64,000 nt of DNA from Asticcacaulis sp. AC402 (GCF_000495835.1 NZ_AWGC01000019.1:79347-143346), one strand, 5' to 3'. Shown: positions 1 through 8,010, counted from the first letter of the stretch. The notes: generated from the sequence alone by a model not told the origin. Numbers and translations are program-made.

Positions 1-275
<275 letters not shown>

Positions 276-308
276 TTATAGCGGGCGACAGCCAACCATG
301 CAATAAAG

Positions 309-328
309 ATATAAAGATATCTTTATAT
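309..328. promoter_or_regulatory. Perfect 20-bp palindrome upstream of ahcY (candidate SahR/ArsR-type operator)
   Basis: The sequence atataaagatatctttatat is its own reverse complement over all 20 bases and overlaps a second ataaagat half-site immediately to its left. It lies 66 bp upstream of the ahcY start. Proteobacterial ahcY genes are known to be controlled by SahR, an ArsR-family sensor of S-adenosylhomocysteine that binds AT-rich palindromes with a GATATC-like centre. The assignment to SahR is inference; no regulator gene is visible here. Confidence 0.55.
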
Positions 329-329
329 G

Positions 330-600
330 ATTCTAGACCCTCGTCCTTTTCCGACAGAAGAAGGCAGATCGGGCTGATCGCCGCCAAGGCGAGCAGGTAG
401 CAGCCGACAAACGCCAGACCATGGTTGGCCTGAAGCCAGGTGGCGGCATAGGGCGTCAGGGAAGAGCCCGGCCGGCGAGCCCAACTGCGGGAGCATGCCA
501 TACCACCGGCTTTGCCTCGGCGGCGCGTTTTCGTTGGCCAGCAGGGCGGCGACCAGGGTGTCTTTGCGGCCGATACGGTGTCGCCGCTGTATCTGATTGC
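330..600 (-). pseudogene. Remnant of an MHS-type MFS transporter (C-terminal helices)
   Basis: On the minus strand between ahcY and bioB, translation of about 501 to 340 gives GSSLTPYAATWLQANHGLAF followed by VGCYLLALAAISPICLLLSE, which matches the last two membrane helices of metabolite:H+ symporters. Just upstream (about 600-500) the similarity continues in a different reading frame, with RIGRKDTLVAALL and RWYGMLPQLGSPAG, the latter resembling the conserved R-Y-x-G-M segment before helix 11. No start codon, no N-terminal half and no normal stop remain: the frame runs on into the ahcY promoter. I read it as a frameshifted, truncated relic. The exact family is judged from motif resemblance only. 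Confidence 0.6.
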
Positions 601-647
601 GCCGAATGAAACTGCCTGACATAAACCTGCGCGAAACGGAGACGGTT

Positions 648-1607
648 ATGCGCCAGGACTGGAACAAGGACGAAATAGCGGAACTCTTTGATCTGCCTTT
701 CATGGAACTGGTCTTCCGCGCCGCAGAGGTCCATCGGGCGAATTTTGATCCAAACGAAGTCCAACTGTCGCAACTGTTGTCGGTGAAGACTGGCGGCTGT
801 GCCGAAAACTGCGGCTACTGCTCGCAATCGGCCCATTTCGATACAGGTCTGAAGGCGTCGCGACTAATGACCGTCGATACGGTTCTGGCCGAAGCGCGTA
901 AGGCCAAGGATGGCGGCGCCCAGCGGTTCTGCATGGGCGCGGCCTGGCGTGAGTTGAAGGATCGCGACCTGCCGGCGCTGAGCGCGATGATCGGCGGGGT
1001 CAAGGCCATGGGGTTGGAAACCTGCGCTACACTGGGGATGCTGCGGCCGGACCAGGCGGTGGCGCTGAAAGACGCCGGGCTCGACTACTACAATCACAAC
1101 CTCGATACATCAGCGGAGTATTATGATCAGGTGGTGACGACGCGGACCTATCAGGAACGGCTGGATACGCTTGCGGCCGTGGCCGATGCCGGCATGAAGA
1201 CCTGCTGCGGCGGGATCATGGGTATGGGCGAAAGCCGCGCCGACCGGGTGTCGTTCCTGCACCAGTTGACCGCCCTGCCGTCACCGCCGGATTCTATCCC
1301 GATCAACAACCTTGTGGCCATTGCGGGTACCCCGCTGGGCGAGAAGGCCGGGCGTGATGGGGGCATATCGGGGCTGGAATTTGTTCGGACGATTGCCGTG
1401 GCGCGCATCGTATGTCCGCGGTCGATGGTACGGTTGTCGGCCGGCCGCAGCGAAATGAGCGAAGAGCTTCAGGCCTTGTGTTTCCTGGCCGGCGCCAACT
1501 CGATCTTTGTTGGCGATACGTTATTGACGACGCCCAATCCGCAGCCCGGCACCGATGCCCACCTTATGCGGGAACTGGGTCTGGAGCCGATGGCGATGCA
1601 TGTATAA
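648..1607 (+). CDS. bioB: Biotin synthase
   Basis: Radical-SAM enzyme that inserts sulfur into dethiobiotin, the last step of biotin synthesis. The [4Fe-4S] motif CAENCGYC is at about residues 51-58 (C51, C55, C58), followed by the family blocks [31 protein letters not shown] and GGIMGMGES; the [17 protein letters not shown] region is also typical. Length is 319 residues from the ATG at 648, which is preceded by GGAG at good spacing. The frame stays open to a TTG at 597 and an ATG at 606, but these lack a ribosome site and the added residues are not conserved in the family. It stands alone, without other bio genes nearby. The following gene overlaps its 3' end by 8 bp. Confidence 0.95.
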   Translation: MRQDWNKDEIAELFDLPFMELVFRAAEVHRANFDPNEVQLSQLLSVKTGGCAENCGYCSQSAHFDTGLKASRLMTVDTVLAEARKAKDGGAQRFCMGAAWRELKDRDLPALSAMIGGVKAMGLETCATLGMLRPDQAVALKDAGLDYYNHNLDTSAEYYDQVVTTRTYQERLDTLAAVADAGMKTCCGGIMGMGESRADRVSFLHQLTALPSPPDSIPINNLVAIAGTPLGEKAGRDGGISGLEFVRTIAVARIVCPRSMVRLSAGRSEMSEELQALCFLAGANSIFVGDTLLTTPNPQPGTDAHLMRELGLEPMAMHV

Positions 1608-1889
1608 GCTCGGCCGCCAGGAGAATGACGAATGGTTGGAGCATGTGCACCTCAATACCTATGAAATCCAGGATGGACGTCTCGTGGCCGGCGTACCGTT
1701 TGGTGATCCCAAGGTGTTCGAGCACCTGCTTCTGACGCTGCGGCCACCTTACGGATTGCTGTACCTGCTTCATACCCCCGCGGGGAAGGCGAACAGTCGG
1801 GTTGCATTGAAGACTTCAGTTTCGATGATTTCCTCGCCGAGATGAATCGTAAGTACGCCAATTCGGAAACGTCTATGCGCCGGACCTGA
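1600..1889 (+). pseudogene. Small conserved protein, broken by a frameshift
   Basis: Starts at the ATG overlapping the bioB stop and reads [20 protein letters not shown], continuing with LVAGVPFGDPKVFEHLLLTL and PPYGLLYLLHTP. After the run of C residues near 1775-1780 this frame degenerates and stops at about 1845, but the +2 frame continues sensibly as PRGEGEQSGCIEDFSFDDFL AEMN, ending at a TGA at 1887-1889. The join HTP-RGEGEQSG restores a coherent protein, so a small indel in the C run seems to have split the gene. The product would be an acidic soluble protein of about 96 residues, whose function I do not recognise. The C-terminus may also be shortened. A sequencing error in the homopolymer is possible. 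Confidence 0.55.
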
Positions 1890-2136
1890 CCGCAAGTCGC
1901 CACACCACCATTTCGCTTCACTTCACTGCGTTGCGTTACGCTCAGGGTCCCCTCGCCGGGCAGGCGCAGGGAGGTATAAGGATCACCCACGTTTCTGATA
2001 ACTTCATCAGAGAACCCTCCGCCTTCCCCGCTTCGGCAAGGATTCGTTTGCAAAAAGTGAGGCTCGCGCCCTTGGCGGGAAGCGTTGACGCTGTTACGAT
2101 CCAACCATGAACAAGCATGTGAAAGAAAAGGATGCG

Positions 2137-3615
2137 ATGACCAATTCCGCATCCGTCCTCGTCGGGCAACTGAAAACACTATACGCCCAGGCCGTCGCCG
2201 CCCTGCAGGAAGACCTGCATAACTATCTCGAACACCGTCAAGTGCCGTCGAAAAACCTGCGCACCGCCGGGCGTTACTGTTACCCCAAGCTGACGGTCAC
2301 CTGGAAAGGCAACCTCGACGAGGCCGACGAGTTGATGGTGCAGAACAACCGTCATCCCCAGGTCAATCGCGCCTTCGCCCGCTTTTCGCGACCAGGCAGC
2401 TATTCGTCTTCAATCACGCGACCGGACCTGTTCGGCGACCATATCGAAGAACAGCTCGAACTTCTGATCCGCGACTACAATGCCGACTGTTCGGTCAGCC
2501 TGTCGGATCAGGAAATCCCCTATCCCTATGTCCTGGATGGTGCTGGTCTCGATCTGAACAGCGTTTCGGCCCTGGACCTGATGCGGCATTTTCCCGCCAC
2601 CGAACTGGCTTTGATCGGCAACGAAGTCGCCGATGGCCTGGATATGAAGGACGAAAACGGCCATCGGCCGCTGGCTCTGTTCGACGGGCTTCGCACCGAT
2701 TTCTCACTGGCCAGGTTGCGCCACTATACAGGCACAGCGGCCGAGCATACCCAGAGCTACATCCTGATGACCAACTACAATCGCTATGTCGATGTGTTCG
2801 TCGCCTATGCTCTGGAACAATTGAAAAAACTCGATAGCCCATATACCGCCCTATCTTGCTGCGGTTACTTCACCATCACCAAGGATACGCCCAATCCGGA
2901 AGAGCTGATCGCCAATTCACCGTGGCGCAAGCACCAGATGCCAGCCTACCATTTGATGCGCGAAGGCCGCCAGGGTGTCACCCTGGTCAATATCGGCGTG
3001 GGTCCGTCCAATGCGAAAAACATCACCGACCACCTGGCCGTCATGCGCCCACACGTCTGGCTTATGATTGGACATTGCGGCGGGCTACGTCCATCCCAGA
3101 GCATCGGCGACTATGTCCTGGCCCACGCCTATCTGCGCGACGACCACATCATGGACGATGTGTTGCCGCGGGAGATCCCGATCCCGCCTATCGCCGAAGT
3201 CCAGCAGGCTCTGCATGAATCGGCCGTGCGAGTGACCGGCGAAGATGGCGATGCCCTGAAGAAGCGGTTGCGCACCGGCACGGTTGTTACCACCGACGAT
3301 CGGAACTGGGAACTACGCTACACCTCCAGCGCCTTGCGCTTTTCGCAATCGCGCGCCGTCGCCATCGATATGGAGTCGGCGACTCTGGCGGCTCAGGGCT
3401 ATCGCTTCCGGGTGCCCTACGGAACACTTCTGTGCGTTTCGGACAAGCCGCTGCATGGCGAACTGAAGCTGCCAGGGCAGGCCAACCATTTCTATGAGCG
3501 CGCCATCCGCGAGCACATCGATATCGGCATCGAAGCGATGAACATTTTGCGCGACTATGGCACCAAGCTGCATAGCCGCAAATTGCGGGCCTTCGACGAA
3601 CCGCCGTTTCGGTGA
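2137..3615 (+). CDS. amn: AMP nucleosidase
   Basis: Cytosolic enzyme that hydrolyses AMP to adenine and ribose 5-phosphate, adjusting the adenylate pool. The N-terminal Amn domain carries YCYPKLTVTWKG at about residues 50-61. The C-terminal half is a nucleoside-phosphorylase-like domain with NIGVGPSNAKNITDHLAVMR, MIGHCGGLRPSQSIGDYVLA and the DMESATLAAQGYRFRVPYGT LLCVSDKPLHGE region, where the purine-binding segment lies. The ATG at 2137 follows AAGGA and gives 492 residues, matching the family's N-terminus (LVGQLKTLYAQAVAAL). An ATG at 2107 would add ten residues but has no ribosome site. It is monocistronic, with a hairpin-rich gap before pabB. Confidence 0.95.
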   Translation: MTNSASVLVGQLKTLYAQAVAALQEDLHNYLEHRQVPSKNLRTAGRYCYPKLTVTWKGNLDEADELMVQNNRHPQVNRAFARFSRPGSYSSSITRPDLFGDHIEEQLELLIRDYNADCSVSLSDQEIPYPYVLDGAGLDLNSVSALDLMRHFPATELALIGNEVADGLDMKDENGHRPLALFDGLRTDFSLARLRHYTGTAAEHTQSYILMTNYNRYVDVFVAYALEQLKKLDSPYTALSCCGYFTITKDTPNPEELIANSPWRKHQMPAYHLMREGRQGVTLVNIGVGPSNAKNITDHLAVMRPHVWLMIGHCGGLRPSQSIGDYVLAHAYLRDDHIMDDVLPREIPIPPIAEVQQALHESAVRVTGEDGDALKKRLRTGTVVTTDDRNWELRYTSSALRFSQSRAVAIDMESATLAAQGYRFRVPYGTLLCVSDKPLHGELKLPGQANHFYERAIREHIDIGIEAMNILRDYGTKLHSRKLRAFDEPPFR

Positions 3616-3851
3616 CCGTTGATGTGGCGAAGGCCCCGCCACACCTAAGTTTGGGGGAATAAGAAAAGGAGCGGAGGACCGGCGGGGTCTGCTCAGAACC
3701 CATGGCCATCCGCTCCAGTAAGATCAATGGACCTCCATCCATAGGGTTTAGACCTGACTTCAATTGGTCGTCGGACCGTCTTGAAGTGACGGGTCAAATC
3801 CTGATATCAGCATAGTCCCTTAACACCTTCAATCGAATCAAGTTGCTGTGA

Positions 3852-5243
3852 ATGTTGCGGTTTTTGCCCCGGCTTCAAGAGATCGTGACCGTTGCTCTCC
3901 CTTTCGAGAGCATTCGTGAACGGCTGGCCGGATGGATGACGCAACCGCTTGCCGCCGGCATGGTCTCCGATGGCGGGGCGTTGGGGCGTTATAGCTATCT
4001 GATGACAGCGCCAGATGCCCACGCGGTACTCGACTATGACGATCCGTATGAAGTTGCCGACATCCTGGCTCAGGCGACCGCCTTTGTGAACCCGGCCGAC
4101 AGGGTGGTGGGGTTGCCCCCCTTTACCGGCGGGCTGGTCGGCTTGGCGTCTTTCGAATTGGGGCTAAGGCTGGAGCGCATGAAGCGCAGGCCTTTTCGCA
4201 TCGAGGGCCGCAGTGCCTGGCCGGAGTTGGTGGTGATGCGGTTTCCGGCGGTGCTGGCGTTCGACCACCATGCCGGGACCCTGTCAGCGATCGGACGCGG
4301 AGAGACGCATGCTGCGGCGACGGCGGCGGTCGAGGCTATTGTTGCGGCGTGGCAGGGCACAGCCGTGGTCGAACTACCAACGGGCTTGATGGACGAGGCG
4401 CTGCGGCTGGAGGCGACCGACCAGGTGCACGAGGACAAGGTGGCGGCCCTGGTACGCCAAATTCATGCCGGCGACCTGTTCCAGGCCAATCTCGCACGCG
4501 GCTGGACCGGGCTCTTGCGCGCCGGCGTCGAGCCCGGCCACGTTATGCAAGCCCTTCAGGCGGCCGGCGCGGCGCCGTTCGGCGGTTTTGTCTGCCTGAG
4601 GAATAGGGCGGTTGTGTCGAACAGTCCCGAGCGGTTTATCCGTATGGACGGGGACGGCGCGATGGAGACGCGGCCGATCAAGGGCACGCGGCCGCGCGGG
4701 GTTACCGTGGCCGAGGATGAGGCCTTGGGGGTGGAACTGCTTGCCAGCGCCAAGGACCAGGCGGAGAATCTGATGATTGTCGACCTGATGCGGCATGACC
4801 TCTCAAAGGTGGCGCAGGTCGGCAGTGTGGCGGTGACGGCTTTGCACGCCCTGGAGAGTTATCCCAATGTCCATCACCTGGTGTCGACGGTTGCGGGGCA
4901 ACTGGTTAAGGGCAAGACAGCCGCCGATGTGCTGTGTGCGACCTTCCCTCCGGGCTCGATATCCGGTGCACCCAAGGTTCAGGCGATGAAGGTAATCAGC
5001 GAGATGGAGGCGGCGCGCGGCCCCTATTGCGGGTCGCTGTTCTTTATCGATGCCGGCGGGGCGATGGATTCGAACGTTCTGATCCGGACCCTGGCCTGCG
5101 AGCGCGATGAAGGGGGCCGGTGGCATGTCCGTGTCGCGGCGGGCGGCGGCATCGTTGCGGACAGTGAGCCCGTGGCCGAACGGATTGAGACCGAGACCAA
5201 GCTGTCGTTGATACGCAAGGTGTTGACCGGCGTTGTCGAATAA
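3852..5243 (+). CDS. pabB: Aminodeoxychorismate synthase component I
   Basis: Chorismate-utilising enzyme that aminates chorismate to 4-amino-4-deoxychorismate for p-aminobenzoate and folate synthesis, normally with a PabA glutaminase. The chorismate-binding domain carries METRPIKGTRPRG, ENLMIVDLMRHDLSKV, FPPGSISGAPKVQAMKVISE and RGPYCGSLFFID, the four signature blocks, in order. Length is 463 residues, usual for PabB. PabB is favoured over TrpE because of the PIKGTRPRG lysine motif and the overall N-terminus, but TrpE paralogues share most motifs. No pabA or pabC is adjacent. The gene is followed by a copy of dispersed repeat A and the convergent TadE-like gene. Confidence 0.9.
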   Translation: MLRFLPRLQEIVTVALPFESIRERLAGWMTQPLAAGMVSDGGALGRYSYLMTAPDAHAVLDYDDPYEVADILAQATAFVNPADRVVGLPPFTGGLVGLASFELGLRLERMKRRPFRIEGRSAWPELVVMRFPAVLAFDHHAGTLSAIGRGETHAAATAAVEAIVAAWQGTAVVELPTGLMDEALRLEATDQVHEDKVAALVRQIHAGDLFQANLARGWTGLLRAGVEPGHVMQALQAAGAAPFGGFVCLRNRAVVSNSPERFIRMDGDGAMETRPIKGTRPRGVTVAEDEALGVELLASAKDQAENLMIVDLMRHDLSKVAQVGSVAVTALHALESYPNVHHLVSTVAGQLVKGKTAADVLCATFPPGSISGAPKVQAMKVISEMEAARGPYCGSLFFIDAGGAMDSNVLIRTLACERDEGGRWHVRVAAGGGIVADSEPVAERIETETKLSLIRKVLTGVVE

Positions 5244-5273
5244 TGGGGTGTGGCGTCGCAGGCCCCAAATCCC

Positions 5274-5378
5274 AGAGCGAGATGGCTTTAGGTAGAATCG
5301 CCATCTCGCTCTAAGTTTTTGTTTTGTCGCGCAATTTATCCGAAAAGCGCTGCACACTTTGCCGGATTGCGCTCTAAG
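5274..5378 (+). repeat. Dispersed repeat family A, copy A1
   Basis: Two consecutive hairpins. The first has perfect 13-bp arms (agagcgagatggc at 5274-5286, its complement at 5300-5312) around a 13-base loop. A T-rich spacer then leads into an imperfect hairpin bounded by gcgcaat (5329-5335) and attgcgc (5366-5372). Related copies are at 17723-17826, 23260-23382, 37459-37563 and, as half-copies, at 42217-42271 and 46010-46064. The first hairpin and its loop are identical in A1 and the 23.26 kb copy, which suggests recent duplication. The right end runs into the tadE stop codon. Confidence 0.85.
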
Positions 5379-5934
5379 ACGGTCCTGTCACCGCCGCGCC
5401 ATTACGCGGGTGGTGATAAAACGTATCCTTAAAGTTGGTCTCTCCCGGCAAAAAATTGCCTATCGGCGAATCATAATCGTACTCGACTTCGGTTACGATC
5501 AGGCTCTCGTTAGCCGAAATCTGCGACGTTGTCACCGACGTCAGGTTATAGTCCTTGGCATAGGCCGTCAGCCCCTTGCCGTTGTCCTTGCTCCAGACAA
5601 CCTTGGCCTGGTTCGACGCATTCATAGTCACACAGGTCAGTCGCATCTTCAGTTTGGTGCCGGTCGAGAACGGCTGAAGCATCGAAGTCCCGATCTCCCA
5701 GAGGTCAGTAATATTGGCATTGGACAAGGTTTCTGACTGTGCCGCCAGGTCGCCGATGGTGGCGGCCAGGTGGGAGGTCCGACGCGATGCCATCATCCCC
5801 AGCGTGAGTTCAGCCAGGCCGAGATAGGCCATGATTAGTAGAGGCGCTACCATCGCGAACTCGATGGCAGACACACCTTTCTTGTCCTGGAGAAAGGCTT
5901 TTAGCGAAAACAGTCGGTTCAGGCGGCGTAACAT
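5374..5934 (-). CDS. TadE-like minor pilin / pilus assembly protein
   Basis: Pseudopilin of the Tad pilus. The N-terminus MLRRLNRLFSLKAFLQDKKG is followed at about residues 21-45 by VSAIEFAMVAPLLIMAYLGL, the G-x(4)-E prepilin-like hydrophobic segment of TadE proteins. The rest (186 residues in total) is a periplasmic domain with DLAAQSETLSNANITDLWEI typical of the family. It starts at the ATG overlapping the stop of the upstream tadE-like gene (ATGA), so the two are translationally coupled. Its TAG stop is contributed by the end of repeat copy A1, so the native C-terminus may have been altered by the repeat. A longer frame upstream exists but lies inside the neighbouring gene. Confidence 0.85.
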   Translation of the reverse strand: MLRRLNRLFSLKAFLQDKKGVSAIEFAMVAPLLIMAYLGLAELTLGMMASRRTSHLAATIGDLAAQSETLSNANITDLWEIGTSMLQPFSTGTKLKMRLTCVTMNASNQAKVVWSKDNGKGLTAYAKDYNLTSVTTSQISANESLIVTEVEYDYDSPIGNFLPGETNFKDTFYHHPRNGAAVTGPS

Positions 5935-6491
5935 CAGAAGGGCTCGTTGCGGAAGACGACCTTGGACGTGATCACCGCATCCTTGTTGCTCAGCGTGGTC
6001 AAGCCGGCACTCAGGAAAGGCGTAATCAAAGGCCAAGCATAATAGGCGCGGACCAGCTGTATCTTGGAGGCGCCACCGATATTGAACTTGAAGGCGGCGT
6101 CGTCGAACTGACCGTTCTTGACCAGATCTACGGTCGGGATCTCGGAGAAATTGTTATAGGTGGTGACATCGACCTTCAGACTGCTCATGCAGCTACCCGA
6201 CAACCAGCCCATGTTATCGCAGACCTTCTGTTTGAAAGCGTTCAGCGAAGTATTGCCAGAGGTCGAAATGCCCGTGCGGATCTGACGGGCAGCGACGTCG
6301 GTGGCATTGTCCAGGCTCACCGACAACAGAATTACCAGCGCCAGCTCGATGCATGCACAAATCAGGAAAATCAGTGGACCCGCGATTAACGCGAATTCCA
6401 CCGCCGCCGACGCTTTCCGGTCGCGGCCGAATTTTTTCACAAGCTTGCGAACAGTAAAAATGGCCATGGGCTGCGTTACGCGCTTTCTCAT
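5934..6491 (-). CDS. TadE/TadF-like minor pilin
   Basis: Second pseudopilin of the locus (185 residues). Basic N-terminus, then KASAAVEFALIAGPLIFLIC ACIELALVILLSVSLDNATD at about residues 26-65: the AxxEFALI prepilin motif and a single membrane helix, followed by the V-A-A-R-Q-I-R-T-G stretch usual in TadE/TadF proteins. The periplasmic part has a Cys pair (C-D-N-M-G-W-L-S-G-S-C). It overlaps the downstream tadE-like gene by 4 bp and reads away from the main cpa operon. TadE/F pseudopilins are processed by the TadV/CpaA peptidase and are needed for pilus assembly; the partner here would be CpaA at 8259. An alternative start at the internal ATG (MAIFTVRKL) is possible. Confidence 0.85.
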   Translation of the reverse strand: MRKRVTQPMAIFTVRKLVKKFGRDRKASAAVEFALIAGPLIFLICACIELALVILLSVSLDNATDVAARQIRTGISTSGNTSLNAFKQKVCDNMGWLSGSCMSSLKVDVTTYNNFSEIPTVDLVKNGQFDDAAFKFNIGGASKIQLVRAYYAWPLITPFLSAGLTTLSNKDAVITSKVVFRNEPF

Positions 6492-6568
6492 CCTGACAGC
6501 TACTCTTACACAGCCTGGGTCAACAGTCCGTTAAGGCATCGCCACAAAAAGGCACCAGTGCATATGCA

Positions 6569-6599
6569 AAACCCATGCCGCGCACGTCGGCATGGGTTT
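6569..6599 (-). terminator. Hairpin terminator after the CpaC-N-like gene
   Basis: Twelve-bp perfect stem (aaacccatgccg and its complement, 7-base loop) 24 bp downstream of the minus-strand gene ending at 6623 and upstream of the tadE pair. On the minus strand the stem is followed by TTTTGCAT. It probably separates the two minus-strand units. Confidence 0.6.
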
Positions 6600-6622
6600 C
6601 ACCTCACCTTGTCGTATTGGTT

Positions 6623-7102
6623 CTACTGGGCGACCATCGCTGTGGGCGCTGGCGCCTGCACAGGCCCTTGCGACATCACAACCGGCGTAGCGCTTGCCTG
6701 GCCCGCGGTCGATGTTGTTGATGTTGTTTCTTCAGCGATACAGACATTGGTGCAAACCATCAGCGACGGCTTCAGTCCCTTATAGACCGTAATCGCCCCA
6801 CGTTGGGGTGCCGTTACGGTCACCTCGCCGTCGAACAGAGAACGTCCGTCGCGGCCTGTCACGTTCACCGCGCTGCTGCCGAATCCTTTGCCGACTATAT
6901 ATAGTGTGCGTGAGTCGATCACCGTCACATCGGCGATCTCGGGATTGCCAACCACCACCGTGCCGGCCGGCGCCACCAGGGTCACCCGCAGTGTATGGTT
7001 CTTTTCTACCGTTACCGGCTGACCGGCCAAAACCGGCGCTGCCAGGCAAAGCCCAAAAGCCAGAACGGTAGCCAGAATCGGGAATGTCATCGTCTTTTTC
7101 AT
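6623..7102 (-). CDS. Periplasmic pilus-assembly protein with CpaC/RcpA N-terminal-like domain
   Basis: A 159-residue secreted protein. Signal peptide MKKTMTFPILATVLAFGLCL with cleavage likely after APVLA. The mature part has TLRVTLVAPAGTVVVGNPEI ADVTVIDSRTLYIVGKGFGS SAVNV, which matches the short N-terminal domain of Tad/T2SS secretins (the same fold region occurs in CpaC at 10150-10350). There is no secretin channel domain. The C-terminus is Thr/Ala/Pro-rich with a Cys pair (VCTNVC). It is divergent from the pilA operon across a 440-bp AT-rich region. Likely role: periplasmic accessory factor to the CpaC secretin (inference). Confidence 0.8.
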   Translation of the reverse strand: MKKTMTFPILATVLAFGLCLAAPVLAGQPVTVEKNHTLRVTLVAPAGTVVVGNPEIADVTVIDSRTLYIVGKGFGSSAVNVTGRDGRSLFDGEVTVTAPQRGAITVYKGLKPSLMVCTNVCIAEETTSTTSTAGQASATPVVMSQGPVQAPAPTAMVAQ

Positions 7103-7544
7103 GGTGCAGGTCCACGCTCTATATAGATGGGGCCCAAAATGCCCGCGTCACACGATACTTTACGCCTCATTTTTATCCCGACGGTTCCAAAAAACATCCT
7201 GGTACTTTTGGGCATGAGGCTAATTTATGGCCCAGGCATGAGGGCCGCGTTAGGAAACATGGTAAAAAAGAATTCTTTAAAATTAATAAACACAATACTA
7301 ACAAAAATTATTTGGTTTTGATTCAACGATTTCCGAGGTTAATTGTAGTTAAGGTTAATCTATTTTAACAGTAAAGCAAAATTAACTATAGAAAATTTCA
7401 GCCTTTACTCGATTATTTACTTCACTTTAACCCAAGTTCGTTAGTTTGATCTCGTGTTCGGGAGCAATTGAGCCGTTCTAGCCGGTCCCCCCGATACGAT
7501 GAATGTCTCAACTGCTTTACTTTGATCTTACCAGGAGAAATACC
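7103..7544. promoter_or_regulatory. AT-rich divergent promoter region of the pilus genes with TTAA pairs
   Basis: The most AT-rich stretch seen in the window, lying between the CpaC-N-like gene and pilA. It contains TTAA at 7277, 7283, 7339, 7349, 7355, 7365, 7382 and 7427. Two pairs are spaced identically: TTAA-N6-TTAA at 7339-7352 and at 7355-7368, 16 bp apart. Caulobacter pilA is activated by CtrA, whose consensus is TTAA-N7-TTAA, so these are near-consensus candidates, one base short. No ORF of substance is present. The pilA ribosome site (AGGAG) is at about 7532-7537. Confidence 0.5.
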
Positions 7545-7724
7545 ATGACCAAGTTCTTCAATCGCTTTGCCAAGGACGAATCGGGCGCCACTGCAATCGA
7601 GTACGGCCTTATCGCCGCTCTGATCGCCGTCGCTCTGATCTCGATCCTCGGCACCCTGTCCACGTCGCTGACCGACACCTTCACGAAGGTCTCCGACGAA
7701 CTGGATACCGCCAACGCCGGCTAA
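7545..7724 (+). CDS. pilA: Flp family type IVc major pilin
   Basis: Major subunit of the Tad pilus, 59 residues, within the family's usual 50-65. The leader MTKFFNRFAKDESG ends in the prepilin peptidase site G/ATAIEYG, with the Flp-motif Glu5-Tyr6 after cleavage, followed by the hydrophobic stretch LIAALIAVALISILGTL. The short hydrophilic tail ends DELDTANAG. The start at 7545 follows a strong AGGAG. It is the first gene of the pilA-cpaA-cpaB-F-tadBC arrangement known from Caulobacter, and is separated from the next pilin gene by a hairpin terminator, which would let pilin mRNA exceed that of the assembly genes. Confidence 0.95.
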   Translation: MTKFFNRFAKDESGATAIEYGLIAALIAVALISILGTLSTSLTDTFTKVSDELDTANAG

Positions 7725-7765
7725 TCGCCGACACGTACAGCGTACCGGTCCAAAACCGGGAACCG

Positions 7766-7800
7766 GGGCCGCAGATAAGCAGTTATCTGCGGCCCTTTTT
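7766..7800 (+). terminator. Rho-independent terminator after pilA
   Basis: Stem gggccgcagataa (7766-7778) pairs with 7783-7795 over 13 bp with a 4-base loop and is followed by five T. It lies 42 bp after the pilA stop and ahead of the second pilin gene, so it is probably a partial terminator that sets pilin excess. Confidence 0.85.
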
Positions 7801-7836
7801 CTATCCGCAAAACGTTTCTGAAAGACGTTAGTCGCC

Positions 7837-8010
7837 ATGTTGCACCGATTTATACTTGATGAGCGGGGGGCCACAGCCATCGAATACGGGCTGTTGGCAA
7901 GCCTTCTGTTCCTCGGCGTGGTCGGCGCCATTACGGCCTACGGCCAATCCTTCACCGACATGTACGAAAAGATCCGCGACTCCACGGAAGCTGCAACAAA
8001 TGGTGGCTAA
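7837..8010 (+). CDS. Second Flp-family pilin
   Basis: A 57-residue protein beginning MLHRFILDERGATAIEYGLL, with the same processing motif as PilA (G/ATAIEYG) and a hydrophobic segment LASLLFLGVVGAITAYG, then a short tail SFTDMYEKIRDSTEAATNGG ending at TAA 8008-8010. It is a paralogue of pilA from the same locus, downstream of the pilA terminator, so it is expected at a lower level: either a minor pilin or an alternative major pilin. No obvious strong ribosome site is seen (AAAGACG upstream). Confidence rests on the exact prepilin motif and location. Confidence 0.85.
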   Translation: MLHRFILDERGATAIEYGLLASLLFLGVVGAITAYGQSFTDMYEKIRDSTEAATNGG

